In this document: piece after piece, positions 1 through 7,013 of the stretch
How the letters are laid out: each line of letters starts with the position of its first letter
How positions within the stretch are numbered: the stretch's first letter is position 1
Source: Clostridiaceae bacterium
GTDB lineage: Bacteria > Bacillota > Clostridia > Oscillospirales > Butyricicoccaceae
DNA length: 64,000 nucleotides
Reading direction: 5' to 3'
Assembly (NCBI GenBank): GCA_018383195.1
Contig: JAGZOP010000008.1
Coordinates: 1 to 64,000, forward strand
The notes under the pieces: model-generated
What the model was told of the DNA's origin: nothing
Database searches by the model: none
What the model saw: the letters and a program-made list of their open reading frames with translations, nothing else
Made by a program: the position numbers and the translations under genes

Positions 1-857
1 TCTGCATGCTGGCAAGCATTGCTGCTGCAAAGTTTCATGAGCTGGGACTGGAACTCGGCGCCGATAAGGCGTGGGAGTACAAGAGTTTCCAGAAAGAGAT
101 CGGAGAAATGGTCGCAGCTCAGGAAATGGACTTTGAGGATTATCTGGCAAACTTTGGTTTAACTGAGCGTCAGTTCCGCAATCTGGTTGCGCGCGATTAC
201 TATATCGAGGCGCTGCAGGAGTATTATTTCGGTGCAAATGGCGAAAAGGCACCCTCGGAAGAGGAAATGCATCAGGCATTTGATGAGAACTATTTCCGCG
301 TCAAGCATATTCTGATCAGCGACAAGGATGCGACCGGTGCAGATTTGACTGGCGACGCATTGGCAGAGAAGCAGGCGCTTGTGCAGGAAGTGCAGGATAA
401 GCTGGCAGCCGGTGAGGATTTCGACGCGCTCATGGAGCAGTATGGCGAAGACCCGGGCATGGAGACCAACAAGGATGGCTATCTGATCGACAAGGATGGC
501 GCAACGCTGGACGGCAGCTTCATGGTCGAGGAGTTTACCAAGGGCGCGACCGCGCTGGCGGTGGACGAGATCAGCGAGCCGGTGAAGTCTGATTTCGGCT
601 GGCATATCATTAAGCGTGTGCCGGCGACTGAACAGGATTTCGAGGATGCGCGCTATGCGCTCATCTACGCGCTGACCGGTGAGAGCATCAACAGCCTGCT
701 CAGCGAGTGGATAGAAGCGGCTGAGGTCGAGTATCCGGAAGGTCACGAGGAGCTGACCATTGTGGATGTTCTCGGTGAGGATGCAGCGGCTCCGTCGCTT
801 GACGATCTGATGGGCGGCGCGGCGTCTTCGGATACAGCTGACGCTTCGGCAGAGTAA
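1..857 (+). CDS. Parvulin-type peptidyl-prolyl isomerase (foldase), 5' truncated by the window
   Basis: This is a peptidyl-prolyl cis-trans isomerase of the PrsA/SurA parvulin type, which helps secreted proteins fold outside the membrane. The reading frame is already open at the first codon, so the gene starts upstream and any signal peptide or lipobox is off the window. A helical chaperone-like segment is followed at about visible residue 98 by the parvulin start (FRVKHILIS). The typical DFGWHIIKRV strand appears near residue 198. The tail is acidic and Ala/Asp-rich. It converges on mfd. The family is clear; which of several PrsA-like paralogues this is cannot be told from here. Confidence 0.85.
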   Translation, partial: CMLASIAAAKFHELGLELGADKAWEYKSFQKEIGEMVAAQEMDFEDYLANFGLTERQFRNLVARDYYIEALQEYYFGANGEKAPSEEEMHQAFDENYFRVKHILISDKDATGADLTGDALAEKQALVQEVQDKLAAGEDFDALMEQYGEDPGMETNKDGYLIDKDGATLDGSFMVEEFTKGATALAVDEISEPVKSDFGWHIIKRVPATEQDFEDARYALIYALTGESINSLLSEWIEAAEVEYPEGHEELTIVDVLGEDAAAPSLDDLMGGAASSDTADASAE

Positions 858-861
858 AAGC

Positions 862-889
862 AAAAGGGCTGGCAAAACCAGCCCTTTTT
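862..889 (+). terminator. Rho-independent terminator of the foldase gene
   Basis: A perfect 11-bp stem (862-872 with 878-888), loop CAAAA, ends in a run of T. It lies directly after the foldase stop codon. Confidence 0.85.
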
Positions 890-910
890 CATATCCGAAA
901 GGAGAATAAA

Positions 911-1087
911 ATGCAGGATCAATGTGAAGCGTGCATGTACAGCGCATACGACGAGGAATATGACGAATATACCTGCGATATGCTGTGGGAAGAAGATGTC
1001 GCAGCGCGGTTTCTGGAGGGGCAGTATCGAAGCTGCCCGTATTTCCGACCGGGGGACGATTACTCCATTGTGCGGCACCAGAATTAA
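911..1087 (+). CDS. Small Cys-rich protein (58 aa), DUF6472-like
   Basis: This short frame starts at ATG 911 behind a GGAG at 901-904. It encodes 58 residues, with Cys at 5, 8, 22 and 42 and many acidic and aromatic residues; it ends with CPYFRPGDDYSIVRHQN. The CxxC pair plus two further Cys suggests a small metal-binding fold. The composition and the CPYFRPGD ending match, from memory, small Clostridial proteins annotated as DUF6472, but I cannot run a profile search. It has its own terminator pair on both sides, so it is probably transcribed alone or by read-through from the foldase gene. No function is known to me. Confidence 0.7.
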   Translation: MQDQCEACMYSAYDEEYDEYTCDMLWEEDVAARFLEGQYRSCPYFRPGDDYSIVRHQN

Positions 1088-1105
1088 ACATACAGATTGC
1101 AAAAT

Positions 1106-1134
1106 AAAAAGCGGTTCGTTAGAACCGCTTTTTT
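1106..1134. terminator. Bidirectional terminator between the small Cys protein and mfd
   Basis: The stem GCGGTTC/GAACCGC (1111-1117 with 1122-1128) is flanked by an A-run on the left and a T-run on the right. It can therefore stop transcription from both sides, and the mfd stop codon lies just inside the right flank. Confidence 0.8.
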
Positions 1135-1137
1135 ATT

Positions 1138-4100
1138 TTAAGAAGCCGTTGCAGCGTATTTTTCTACCAGAGTACGTGCCATGGAAAGCGGCGTTTCGCC
1201 GGATTTGAGGCGCAGGGAAACATACGGCTGGCTGCCTGCGTTGAGCAGCAGACGTCCCTTGTAATCGGTGTCGCCGCACAGGATGCTCAGCCGCTGGAAG
1301 TCTGCATTTTGGAAGGTGAGCAGCAGCCGTCCGTCCTGCTGCTTGATTTCGGTCACACCGGCTGCCGAAGCTTCGGCGCGGAGCAGCGCAATATCAAGTA
1401 GCGCAATAGCCTCCTTGGGCGGTTCGCCATAGCGGTCGATGAGTTCGTCTAGGATGTCGCTGCGCGCATCTTCCGAACGGATGAGCGCAATGCGGCGGTA
1501 CAGATCCACGCGCTGACCGGGATCGGACACATAGGTCGCGGGAAGGTTGGCGGACAGCGTCAAATCTGCTGCGCATTCGACACGCTGCGGCGGGGTTTCT
1601 CCCTTTTCCTCCATGACTGCTTCTTCGAGCAGTTTGAGATAGAGGTCATAGCCAACGCTCATCATGTGCCCAGACTGCTCGGGACCGAGCACGTTGCCTG
1701 CACCGCGGATTTCCAAGTCGCGCATGGCAATCTTAAAACCGGAACCGAACTCTGCAAACTCACGCACCGCAGACAGGCGCTTTTGCGCAATTTCACTGAG
1801 CACGCGCCCGCGGCGATAGGTTAAATAGGCGAATGCGCGGCGGGACGAGCGGCCGACACGGCCGCGAATCTGATGAAGCTGTGCAAGCCCCATCGTATCT
1901 GCGTTTTCGATGATGAGAGTGTTGGCGTTTGGAATGTCGATGCCGGTTTCGATGATGGTGGTGCACACCAGAATGTCGATTTCGCCGTCTGCCATTTGGG
2001 TCATGGCGCTGGTCAGTTCGCGCTGGGTCATCTTGCCGTGCGCAACTGCAATGCGTGCATCGGGAAGCTGCTTTTGCAGCCGCGCCGCGGTGCGCTCGAT
2101 GGATTCCACGATGTTATGCAGATAGTAGACCTGTCCGCCGCGCGCCAGTTCGCGGCGAATCGCATCGAGCACAAGCGGCTCGTTGTATTCGAGCACATAG
2201 GTCTGCACCGGATGACGGTCATGAGGCGGCTCTTCGATGGCAGACATATCGCGGATGCCCGAGAGCGCCATGTTGAGCGTGCGGGGAATGGGCGTCGCGG
2301 ACAGCGTGAGCACGTCCACCTGCTTGCTCATCTCTTTGAGCGTTTCCTTGTGGCTGACACCGAAGCGCTGCTCCTCGTCGATGACAAGCAAACCAAGGTC
2401 GTGAAACTCAATTTTCTTGTTGAACAGTTTGTGCGTACCGATGATGAGATCGATCATACCGGTTTTAAGCTGTTCGAGGATTTTCTTCTGCTCGGACGCG
2501 GTCTTGTACCGGCTGAGCAGCTCAATTCTGAGCGGATAACCGGAAAATCGGCTCTTAGCGGTCAGAAAATGCTGCCGCGCAAGCACAGTGGTAGGCACAA
2601 GGATGGCTGCCTGCTTGCCTGCGAGGATGCACTTCATCACTGCGCGTAGCGCGACTTCGGTTTTGCCGAAACCGACATCGCCGCACAGCAGGCGGTCCAT
2701 TGGGCGGTCGGATTCCATATCTGCCTTGATTTCGGCAACGCATCGCAGCTGGTCGTCGGTCTCGTCATAGGGGAAGGATTCCTCGAACTCCTGCTGCCAA
2801 GCATCGTCAGCAGGGAAGGCGAAGCCTTTGAGTTTGGCGCGCTCGGCGTACAGTTTGAGCAGCCCCTCTGCAAGCTGCTTGGCAGCGGCTTTGGCGCGGG
2901 TGCGTGCCTTTGCCCAGTCTGCACCGCCAAGCTTGCTCAGACGGGTTTTTTCCGGCTCTCCGCCGCCGATATATTTGGAGATCAGGTCAAGGCTAGTCGC
3001 CGGAACGTACAGAAAATCGGTGCCTGCGAACGCGATTTTGACGAAATCGCGCACCGAGCCGTCCACAGTGATGCTCTCCATGCCGACAAAACGCCCAATG
3101 CCGTGGTGCTCATGCACGACGAGATCGCCGGGAGTAAGGTCGGTGTAGCTTTTGACACGGTCGCGGTTGGTTTTCTTTGCCCGGGATTTGCTGCGCGCAC
3201 GCCGCGCGATGATCTGCCCCTCAGTGATGACGGTCAGGTCGAGCGTGGGCAGTTCAAACCCTGCGCTCAGGCTGCCCTCCATGATATGCACACGGCCCTT
3301 GGGCGGCAGTTTTGGGCTGAGGCGCGCCGGAACATCGTGCAGGTCGAGTGCTTCATACATGCTGCGGCAGCGCATTTCGGACGCGCACAGCACCGCGACT
3401 GCACGCCCTTGTCTGATGTAGGAAGCGATATCGGCGGCTGCCATATCCAGACTGCCGCCATAGGCATTCATCTGGGTGACCACGAAATTGACGAGCGTTT
3501 GCGGCGCAAGTTCGGGGACCGAGTTTAAGAAGGTATCCATGCGCACGCATGCAAAGCGGCGCAAAGTTTCCACAAGCTGTGCAAAACTGAGCGCATATCC
3601 TTCGGAGGGCGGCAGTTCGCCGCGCTCAGTCAGCGCTTCGATATCGCTTGTAATGCGCATGGAAAACCCTTTTGAGGCTTCCCGCAGGCGCGGCGTATCG
3701 TCCACCAGAATCAGCGTATCCGCCGGGAGATAGTCAAACGCCGTTGCGCTTTGGGGATAGATAAGCGGCAGGTACTTGTCCGCGGCGGGCAGCGTACCCG
3801 TCTCGCGCAGGCGTTCGATGTCGCGCGTCAGATTTTGCTCTAAATCGGGATGCTGCTTTTTGCGCCGTGCTTTCAAAATGCCGGTCAGTTGGGCGCACAG
3901 TCCCGCCACGCCGCCCTTTGCCATACCGGGCAGCGTTTCGGCACAGGGCAGGCAGGTGAGTGTTTCCACCCGTGCGCCGCGCCGCTGTGAGCCGACATCA
4001 AAATACGCCATGGAGTCGATGTCATCGCCCCAGAATTCTACACGCACCGGTGCGGCTTCTTGTGGTGGAAATAGGTCGAGGATGCCGCCGCGCACTGCAA

Positions 4101-4614
4101 ACTGCCCCGCGCCTTCAACCTGTACACAGCGCTGGTATCCTGCCGCAGTGAGCGCTGCGGTGATTTCGGCGAGCGGTTTGTTTTCACCCTCGGTGAGGGT
4201 GAATGTCGCGTCCCGCAGCACCTGCGGCGGGATACAGGTCTGACTGAGTGCTGCGACCGAGCCGGCGGCAAGCGGCGCGCCTTCTGCGAGATGCCAGAGT
4301 GCCGAGATGCGCGCCTGTTCGTATTGCCGCGAGGAGGATTCGACGCCGAGCATGACAAAGTCGCGCTCCGGAACGCGGAGTACATGTTTTTCGGCAAACG
4401 TTTCAAGGTCGTCCGCCAGACGGCGCACAGCACCTTCGTCATCGGTCAGCAGCAAAACCGGACGTCCGGTTTCCAGATGGAGTGCGGCTGCAAGCTGCGC
4501 CTTGGAAACCGGGGGCAGACCGACTGCCAGTGCGGGCGTTTTGCCGCCTTGCAGTCCGCGGAGAAGCTGTTCATATTCAGTTGTATGGGTGATGCTCAGT
4601 GTAATATCTTGCAT
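1138..4614 (-). CDS. mfd: Transcription-repair coupling factor Mfd
   Basis: Mfd is an ATP-driven DNA translocase that removes stalled RNA polymerase and recruits UvrA to damage. At 1158 residues it is full length for the family. Visible parts in order are a UvrB-like N-terminal region, a CarD-like RNA-polymerase-interacting domain (about 480-560, with LVVHEHHGIGRFVGME), helicase motif I GDVGFGKTE near residue 645, the DEEQRFG box, the SATPIPRTL motif, motif VI QIRGRVGRS, and the C-terminal TRCF domain. It sits 74 bp downstream of iscU in the same direction, with a terminator between them. Its own ribosome binding site is weak (GGTGA). It converges on the foldase side. Confidence 0.98.
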   Translation of the reverse strand: MQDITLSITHTTEYEQLLRGLQGGKTPALAVGLPPVSKAQLAAALHLETGRPVLLLTDDEGAVRRLADDLETFAEKHVLRVPERDFVMLGVESSSRQYEQARISALWHLAEGAPLAAGSVAALSQTCIPPQVLRDATFTLTEGENKPLAEITAALTAAGYQRCVQVEGAGQFAVRGGILDLFPPQEAAPVRVEFWGDDIDSMAYFDVGSQRRGARVETLTCLPCAETLPGMAKGGVAGLCAQLTGILKARRKKQHPDLEQNLTRDIERLRETGTLPAADKYLPLIYPQSATAFDYLPADTLILVDDTPRLREASKGFSMRITSDIEALTERGELPPSEGYALSFAQLVETLRRFACVRMDTFLNSVPELAPQTLVNFVVTQMNAYGGSLDMAAADIASYIRQGRAVAVLCASEMRCRSMYEALDLHDVPARLSPKLPPKGRVHIMEGSLSAGFELPTLDLTVITEGQIIARRARSKSRAKKTNRDRVKSYTDLTPGDLVVHEHHGIGRFVGMESITVDGSVRDFVKIAFAGTDFLYVPATSLDLISKYIGGGEPEKTRLSKLGGADWAKARTRAKAAAKQLAEGLLKLYAERAKLKGFAFPADDAWQQEFEESFPYDETDDQLRCVAEIKADMESDRPMDRLLCGDVGFGKTEVALRAVMKCILAGKQAAILVPTTVLARQHFLTAKSRFSGYPLRIELLSRYKTASEQKKILEQLKTGMIDLIIGTHKLFNKKIEFHDLGLLVIDEEQRFGVSHKETLKEMSKQVDVLTLSATPIPRTLNMALSGIRDMSAIEEPPHDRHPVQTYVLEYNEPLVLDAIRRELARGGQVYYLHNIVESIERTAARLQKQLPDARIAVAHGKMTQRELTSAMTQMADGEIDILVCTTIIETGIDIPNANTLIIENADTMGLAQLHQIRGRVGRSSRRAFAYLTYRRGRVLSEIAQKRLSAVREFAEFGSGFKIAMRDLEIRGAGNVLGPEQSGHMMSVGYDLYLKLLEEAVMEEKGETPPQRVECAADLTLSANLPATYVSDPGQRVDLYRRIALIRSEDARSDILDELIDRYGEPPKEAIALLDIALLRAEASAAGVTEIKQQDGRLLLTFQNADFQRLSILCGDTDYKGRLLLNAGSQPYVSLRLKSGETPLSMARTLVEKYAATAS

Positions 4615-4636
4615 AGTTTCACCATATCAGAAAGAC

Positions 4637-4668
4637 CAAAAGGGCAGATTTTTCAATCTGCCCTATGT
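4637..4668 (-). terminator. Terminator of the iscS-iscU operon
   Basis: A perfect 10-bp stem (4641-4650 with 4655-4664) is followed on the minus strand by a short TTT tract. It lies between the iscU stop and the mfd start. Confidence 0.7.
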
Positions 4669-4687
4669 TTATGCGATTTTTGTACAC

Positions 4688-5125
4688 TTAATGCTCGTGG
4701 CAGTGTGCGCAGTCCATGCTGCATCCCAGAATCGGCTCGGGGTCCTTGCCCATCTTGCGGTAATAGTCCGCGATCGCGCTGCGGAGTGCCTCCTCAGCGA
4801 GTACCGAACAGTGCATCTTAACCGGGGGCAGACCATCCAGCGCCTCAGCAACTGCCTTGTTGGTCAGCTTGAGCGCGTCCTCGATGGTTTTGCCCTTGAC
4901 CATTTCGGTTGCCATTGAAGAGGTGGCAATTGCTGCGCCGCAGCCAAAGGTCTTGAACTTGACATCTTCAATGATGCCGTCATCCGAAACCTTGAGGTAA
5001 ATCTTCATAATGTCGCCGCACTTGGCGTTGCCGACTTCGCCAACGCCGTCTGCGTTCTCAATTTCGCCGACGTTGCGCGGGTTGGTGAAATGGTCATAGA
5101 CCTTTTCGCTGTATTCCATAGCCAT
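4688..5125 (-). CDS. nifU: Fe-S cluster assembly scaffold, NifU/IscU family
   Basis: This scaffold builds Fe-S clusters from sulfur supplied by the neighbouring desulfurase. It is 145 residues when started at ATG 5125, which has an AAAGGA box upstream; a longer in-frame start at 5194 would run through repeat sequence and is rejected. The three cluster-ligand cysteines are at 36 (KCGD, with Asp38), 62 (FGCGA) and 106 (HCSVLAEEA). The C-terminus adds an extra Cys/His tail (CSMDCAHCHEH), seen in Clostridial NifU-type scaffolds and able to hold metal. It lies 89 bp downstream of iscS, with a short repeat tract between the two genes. Confidence 0.95.
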   Translation of the reverse strand: MAMEYSEKVYDHFTNPRNVGEIENADGVGEVGNAKCGDIMKIYLKVSDDGIIEDVKFKTFGCGAAIATSSMATEMVKGKTIEDALKLTNKAVAEALDGLPPVKMHCSVLAEEALRSAIADYYRKMGKDPEPILGCSMDCAHCHEH

Positions 5126-5149
5126 AGTAAAACAAATCCTTTCAGAAAA

Positions 5150-5212
5150 GAGTGGAGAGTTAAGAGTTGAGAGTGAAGAGAAAAGAATCTCCAATTTTCA
5201 CTCTACACTCTG
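5150..5212. repeat. Degenerate purine-rich heptamer repeat with flanking inverted arms
   Basis: Between iscS and iscU, the bases 5150-5180 are a degenerate run of GAGAGTT/GAGAGTG-like heptamers. The bases 5196-5211 carry the complement (TTCACTC and CACTC units). The two sides can pair as a stem around an A-rich loop. It looks like a small non-coding repeat element or a processing/attenuation structure between the two operon genes. Confidence 0.5.
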
Positions 5213-5214
5213 TT

Positions 5215-6426
5215 TTAAGCGTGCAGATCGTGCGCTGCGGTGAGATTGGGTTTGCCGTTTTCCCAGACAGGGCTCATTGCGCGCAGTCCGGCAACCACTT
5301 CGGTCACCTTTTCGATCAGATAATCGACATCCTCGGGGGTGTTCTGCTCGCCAAGCGTCAACCGCAGGGAGCCGTGCGCGATTTCGTGCGGCAGACCGAT
5401 TGCCATGAGCACATGGGACGGGTCGAGCGAGCCGGTCGAGCACGCCGAACCGGTCGAGCCGCAGATTCCGGCAAAGTCCAGACGGAGAATCAGACCTTCG
5501 CCCTCGACAGCTTCAAAAACAAAAGACGCTGTGCCGGGCAGGCGGTTCACCGGGTCGCCGGTGTAGTGGGTATAGGGGATGTTTTCCATAATGCCGGAAA
5601 CCAGCTTGTCGGTCAGCTTTTTGACATAACCCATTTTGGCATCCAGATTGTCACCGGTCGCATCCTCGATTGCCTGACCAAGGCCGACCATGCCTGCGAC
5701 ATTTTCGGTACCCGAGCACAGACCGCGCTCCTGTCCGCCGCCGTAAACAAGCGGCTTGAGGGCAATGCCCTTTTTGACATACAGCGCGCCGATGCCCTTG
5801 GGACCGCGGAATTTGTGCGCGGACAGGCTGAGCATGTCAATGCCCATTGCCTGCACGTCGATGTGCATATGGCCGACCGCCTGTACAGCGTCTGTATGGA
5901 AGAGTGCGCCGTGCGCATGCGCGATTTCGGAAATTGCCTTAAGATCCTGAATCGTACCGATTTCGTTGTTCGCCGCCATGATGGTGACGAGCGCGGTATT
6001 GTCGGAGATGGCGTTTTTGAGTTGCTCCAGATCAACATGGCCCTGCTTGTCCACATCGAGATAGGTGACAGTGAAGCCTTCGTCTTCAAGCGCCTCGCAG
6101 GTGTAGAGCACCGCGTGATGCTCAATGCGCGAAGTGATGATGTGCCGGCGGCCGCGCGCCGAAGCACCCTTTACAAAACCGGTGATGGCGAGGTTGTCCG
6201 CTTGGGAACCGCCGCCGGTAAAGATGATTTCGGACGGGTCAGCTGCATTCAGTGCCTTTGCGACCTTGGCGCGTGCGTCCTGCATGGCGCGGCGCGCCTC
6301 GTTGCCGATACGGTACAGGGACGAGGGGTTGCCGTAAAATTCGGTCAGCCACGGTTTCATTGCGTTATATACGGATTCGGACATCGGCGTGGTTGCCGCA
6401 TTGTCCGCATAAACAAATCTGCTCAT
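5215..6426 (-). CDS. iscS: Cysteine desulfurase, NifS/IscS family
   Basis: This PLP enzyme takes sulfur from cysteine and passes it as a persulfide to the scaffold encoded next door. It is 403 residues. The N-terminus YADNAATTPMS is typical. The PLP lysine is at about residue 205 (SAHKFRGPKG), and the catalytic loop carries Cys at about 329 (GSACSTGS). The start ATG at 6426 has an AAGGAGG box 13-19 bases upstream, so spacing is slightly long. No IscR/Rrf2 regulator gene is next to it here, unlike in many Clostridia. A second, different class V enzyme at 54958 belongs to the selenium operon. Confidence 0.97.
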   Translation of the reverse strand: MSRFVYADNAATTPMSESVYNAMKPWLTEFYGNPSSLYRIGNEARRAMQDARAKVAKALNAADPSEIIFTGGGSQADNLAITGFVKGASARGRRHIITSRIEHHAVLYTCEALEDEGFTVTYLDVDKQGHVDLEQLKNAISDNTALVTIMAANNEIGTIQDLKAISEIAHAHGALFHTDAVQAVGHMHIDVQAMGIDMLSLSAHKFRGPKGIGALYVKKGIALKPLVYGGGQERGLCSGTENVAGMVGLGQAIEDATGDNLDAKMGYVKKLTDKLVSGIMENIPYTHYTGDPVNRLPGTASFVFEAVEGEGLILRLDFAGICGSTGSACSTGSLDPSHVLMAIGLPHEIAHGSLRLTLGEQNTPEDVDYLIEKVTEVVAGLRAMSPVWENGKPNLTAAHDLHA

Positions 6427-6465
6427 TATCAGATGTTCGCCTCCTTATGGCGTTTCTTTACGTAT

Positions 6466-6495
6466 AATATACACCGAAATAGTATGAAATATCAA
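6466..6495 (-). promoter_or_regulatory. Probable sigma-A promoter of iscS-iscU
   Basis: On the minus strand a TTGATA (6490-6495) is spaced 18 bases from TATATT (6466-6471), about 40 bases before the iscS start. An alternative -10 overlaps it. Confidence 0.45.
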
Positions 6496-6831
6496 GCAGA
6501 ATAATGCACGAAAGACCGCGGTCTGAACGGGCAGAAATTGGACTATTTCGCGCATATGCTGTGATTCTTGTCATACAAGCACTAGTTTACTATACATTTC
6601 TGTAAAAATCAATCGAAGAAATCCAGATTTGTTCGTTTTTCAGGCAAACCGGTCAAACAGCACGGGAAAAAGGGGATACAGAAAATTTGGCAGAAAAACA
6701 GGAAACAGATCAATTTGTGAGATGTGCACAAAAACAAGATCAGATTGCGGAAACCATACGCTTCGAGGACTGTTTTGCGCAAAAAATCAAAAAAATAAGC
6801 GCCCTGACGGCGCGTTTTGTGAAAAATATGC

Positions 6832-6861
6832 TTGACTTTAGTGTGAAAAACATGGTATAAT
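6832..6861 (+). promoter_or_regulatory. Sigma-A promoter of rpoB-rpoC with extended -10
   Basis: TTGACT (6832-6837), an 18-base spacer, then TATAAT (6856-6861) preceded by TGG, which forms an extended -10. It drives rpoBC from a leader of about 145 bases, independent of any rplJL genes. Confidence 0.85.
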
Positions 6862-6883
6862 TAATCGCTTATCGAAATAAACG

Positions 6884-6972
6884 GATTTTTCCCTATAACT
6901 AACATCATGATAGCATGGTTTTGAGGGAAAATCAAGCATTGCATTTGAAAAATAGCTACGCCGCCCGGCGTA
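6884..6972 (+). promoter_or_regulatory. Structured 5' leader of rpoB
   Basis: Two stem-loops can form in the leader. The first pairs GATTTT(T)CCCT (6884-6894) with AGGGAAAATC (6924-6933). The second is a perfect TACGCC-GCCC-GGCGTA hairpin at 6957-6972. The second ends about 40 bases before the rpoB start. Their role is not known to me; translational or attenuation control is possible. Confidence 0.45.
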
Positions 6973-7013
6973 TCAACTTTTGCGGAACATTGAAAAGGAG
7001 TGATGGGTTCAAC

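Larger units (their letters stand above)
6427..7013. other. Divergent intergenic region iscS/rpoB (587 bp)
   Basis: This gap carries the iscS promoter on the left and the rpoB promoter and leader on the right. The middle (about 6530-6790) is AT-rich with no convincing gene. A 5-bp GC stem at 6799-6813 followed by GTTTT looks like a weak terminator-like hairpin. A perfect 12-bp palindrome lies at 6513-6524. Confidence 0.7.

Noticed and set aside
1873..2649. 258-codon frame antisense to mfd
   Set aside because: Shadow frame in a GC-rich gene; no homology features.
5167..6504. 445-codon frame antisense to iscS
   Set aside because: It reads through the repeat and the iscS promoter and has no recognisable domain.
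6629..6835. 68-codon frame in the iscS-rpoB gap
   Set aside because: It runs into the rpoB -35 box, lacks a good ribosome binding site, and looks like AT-rich non-coding sequence.
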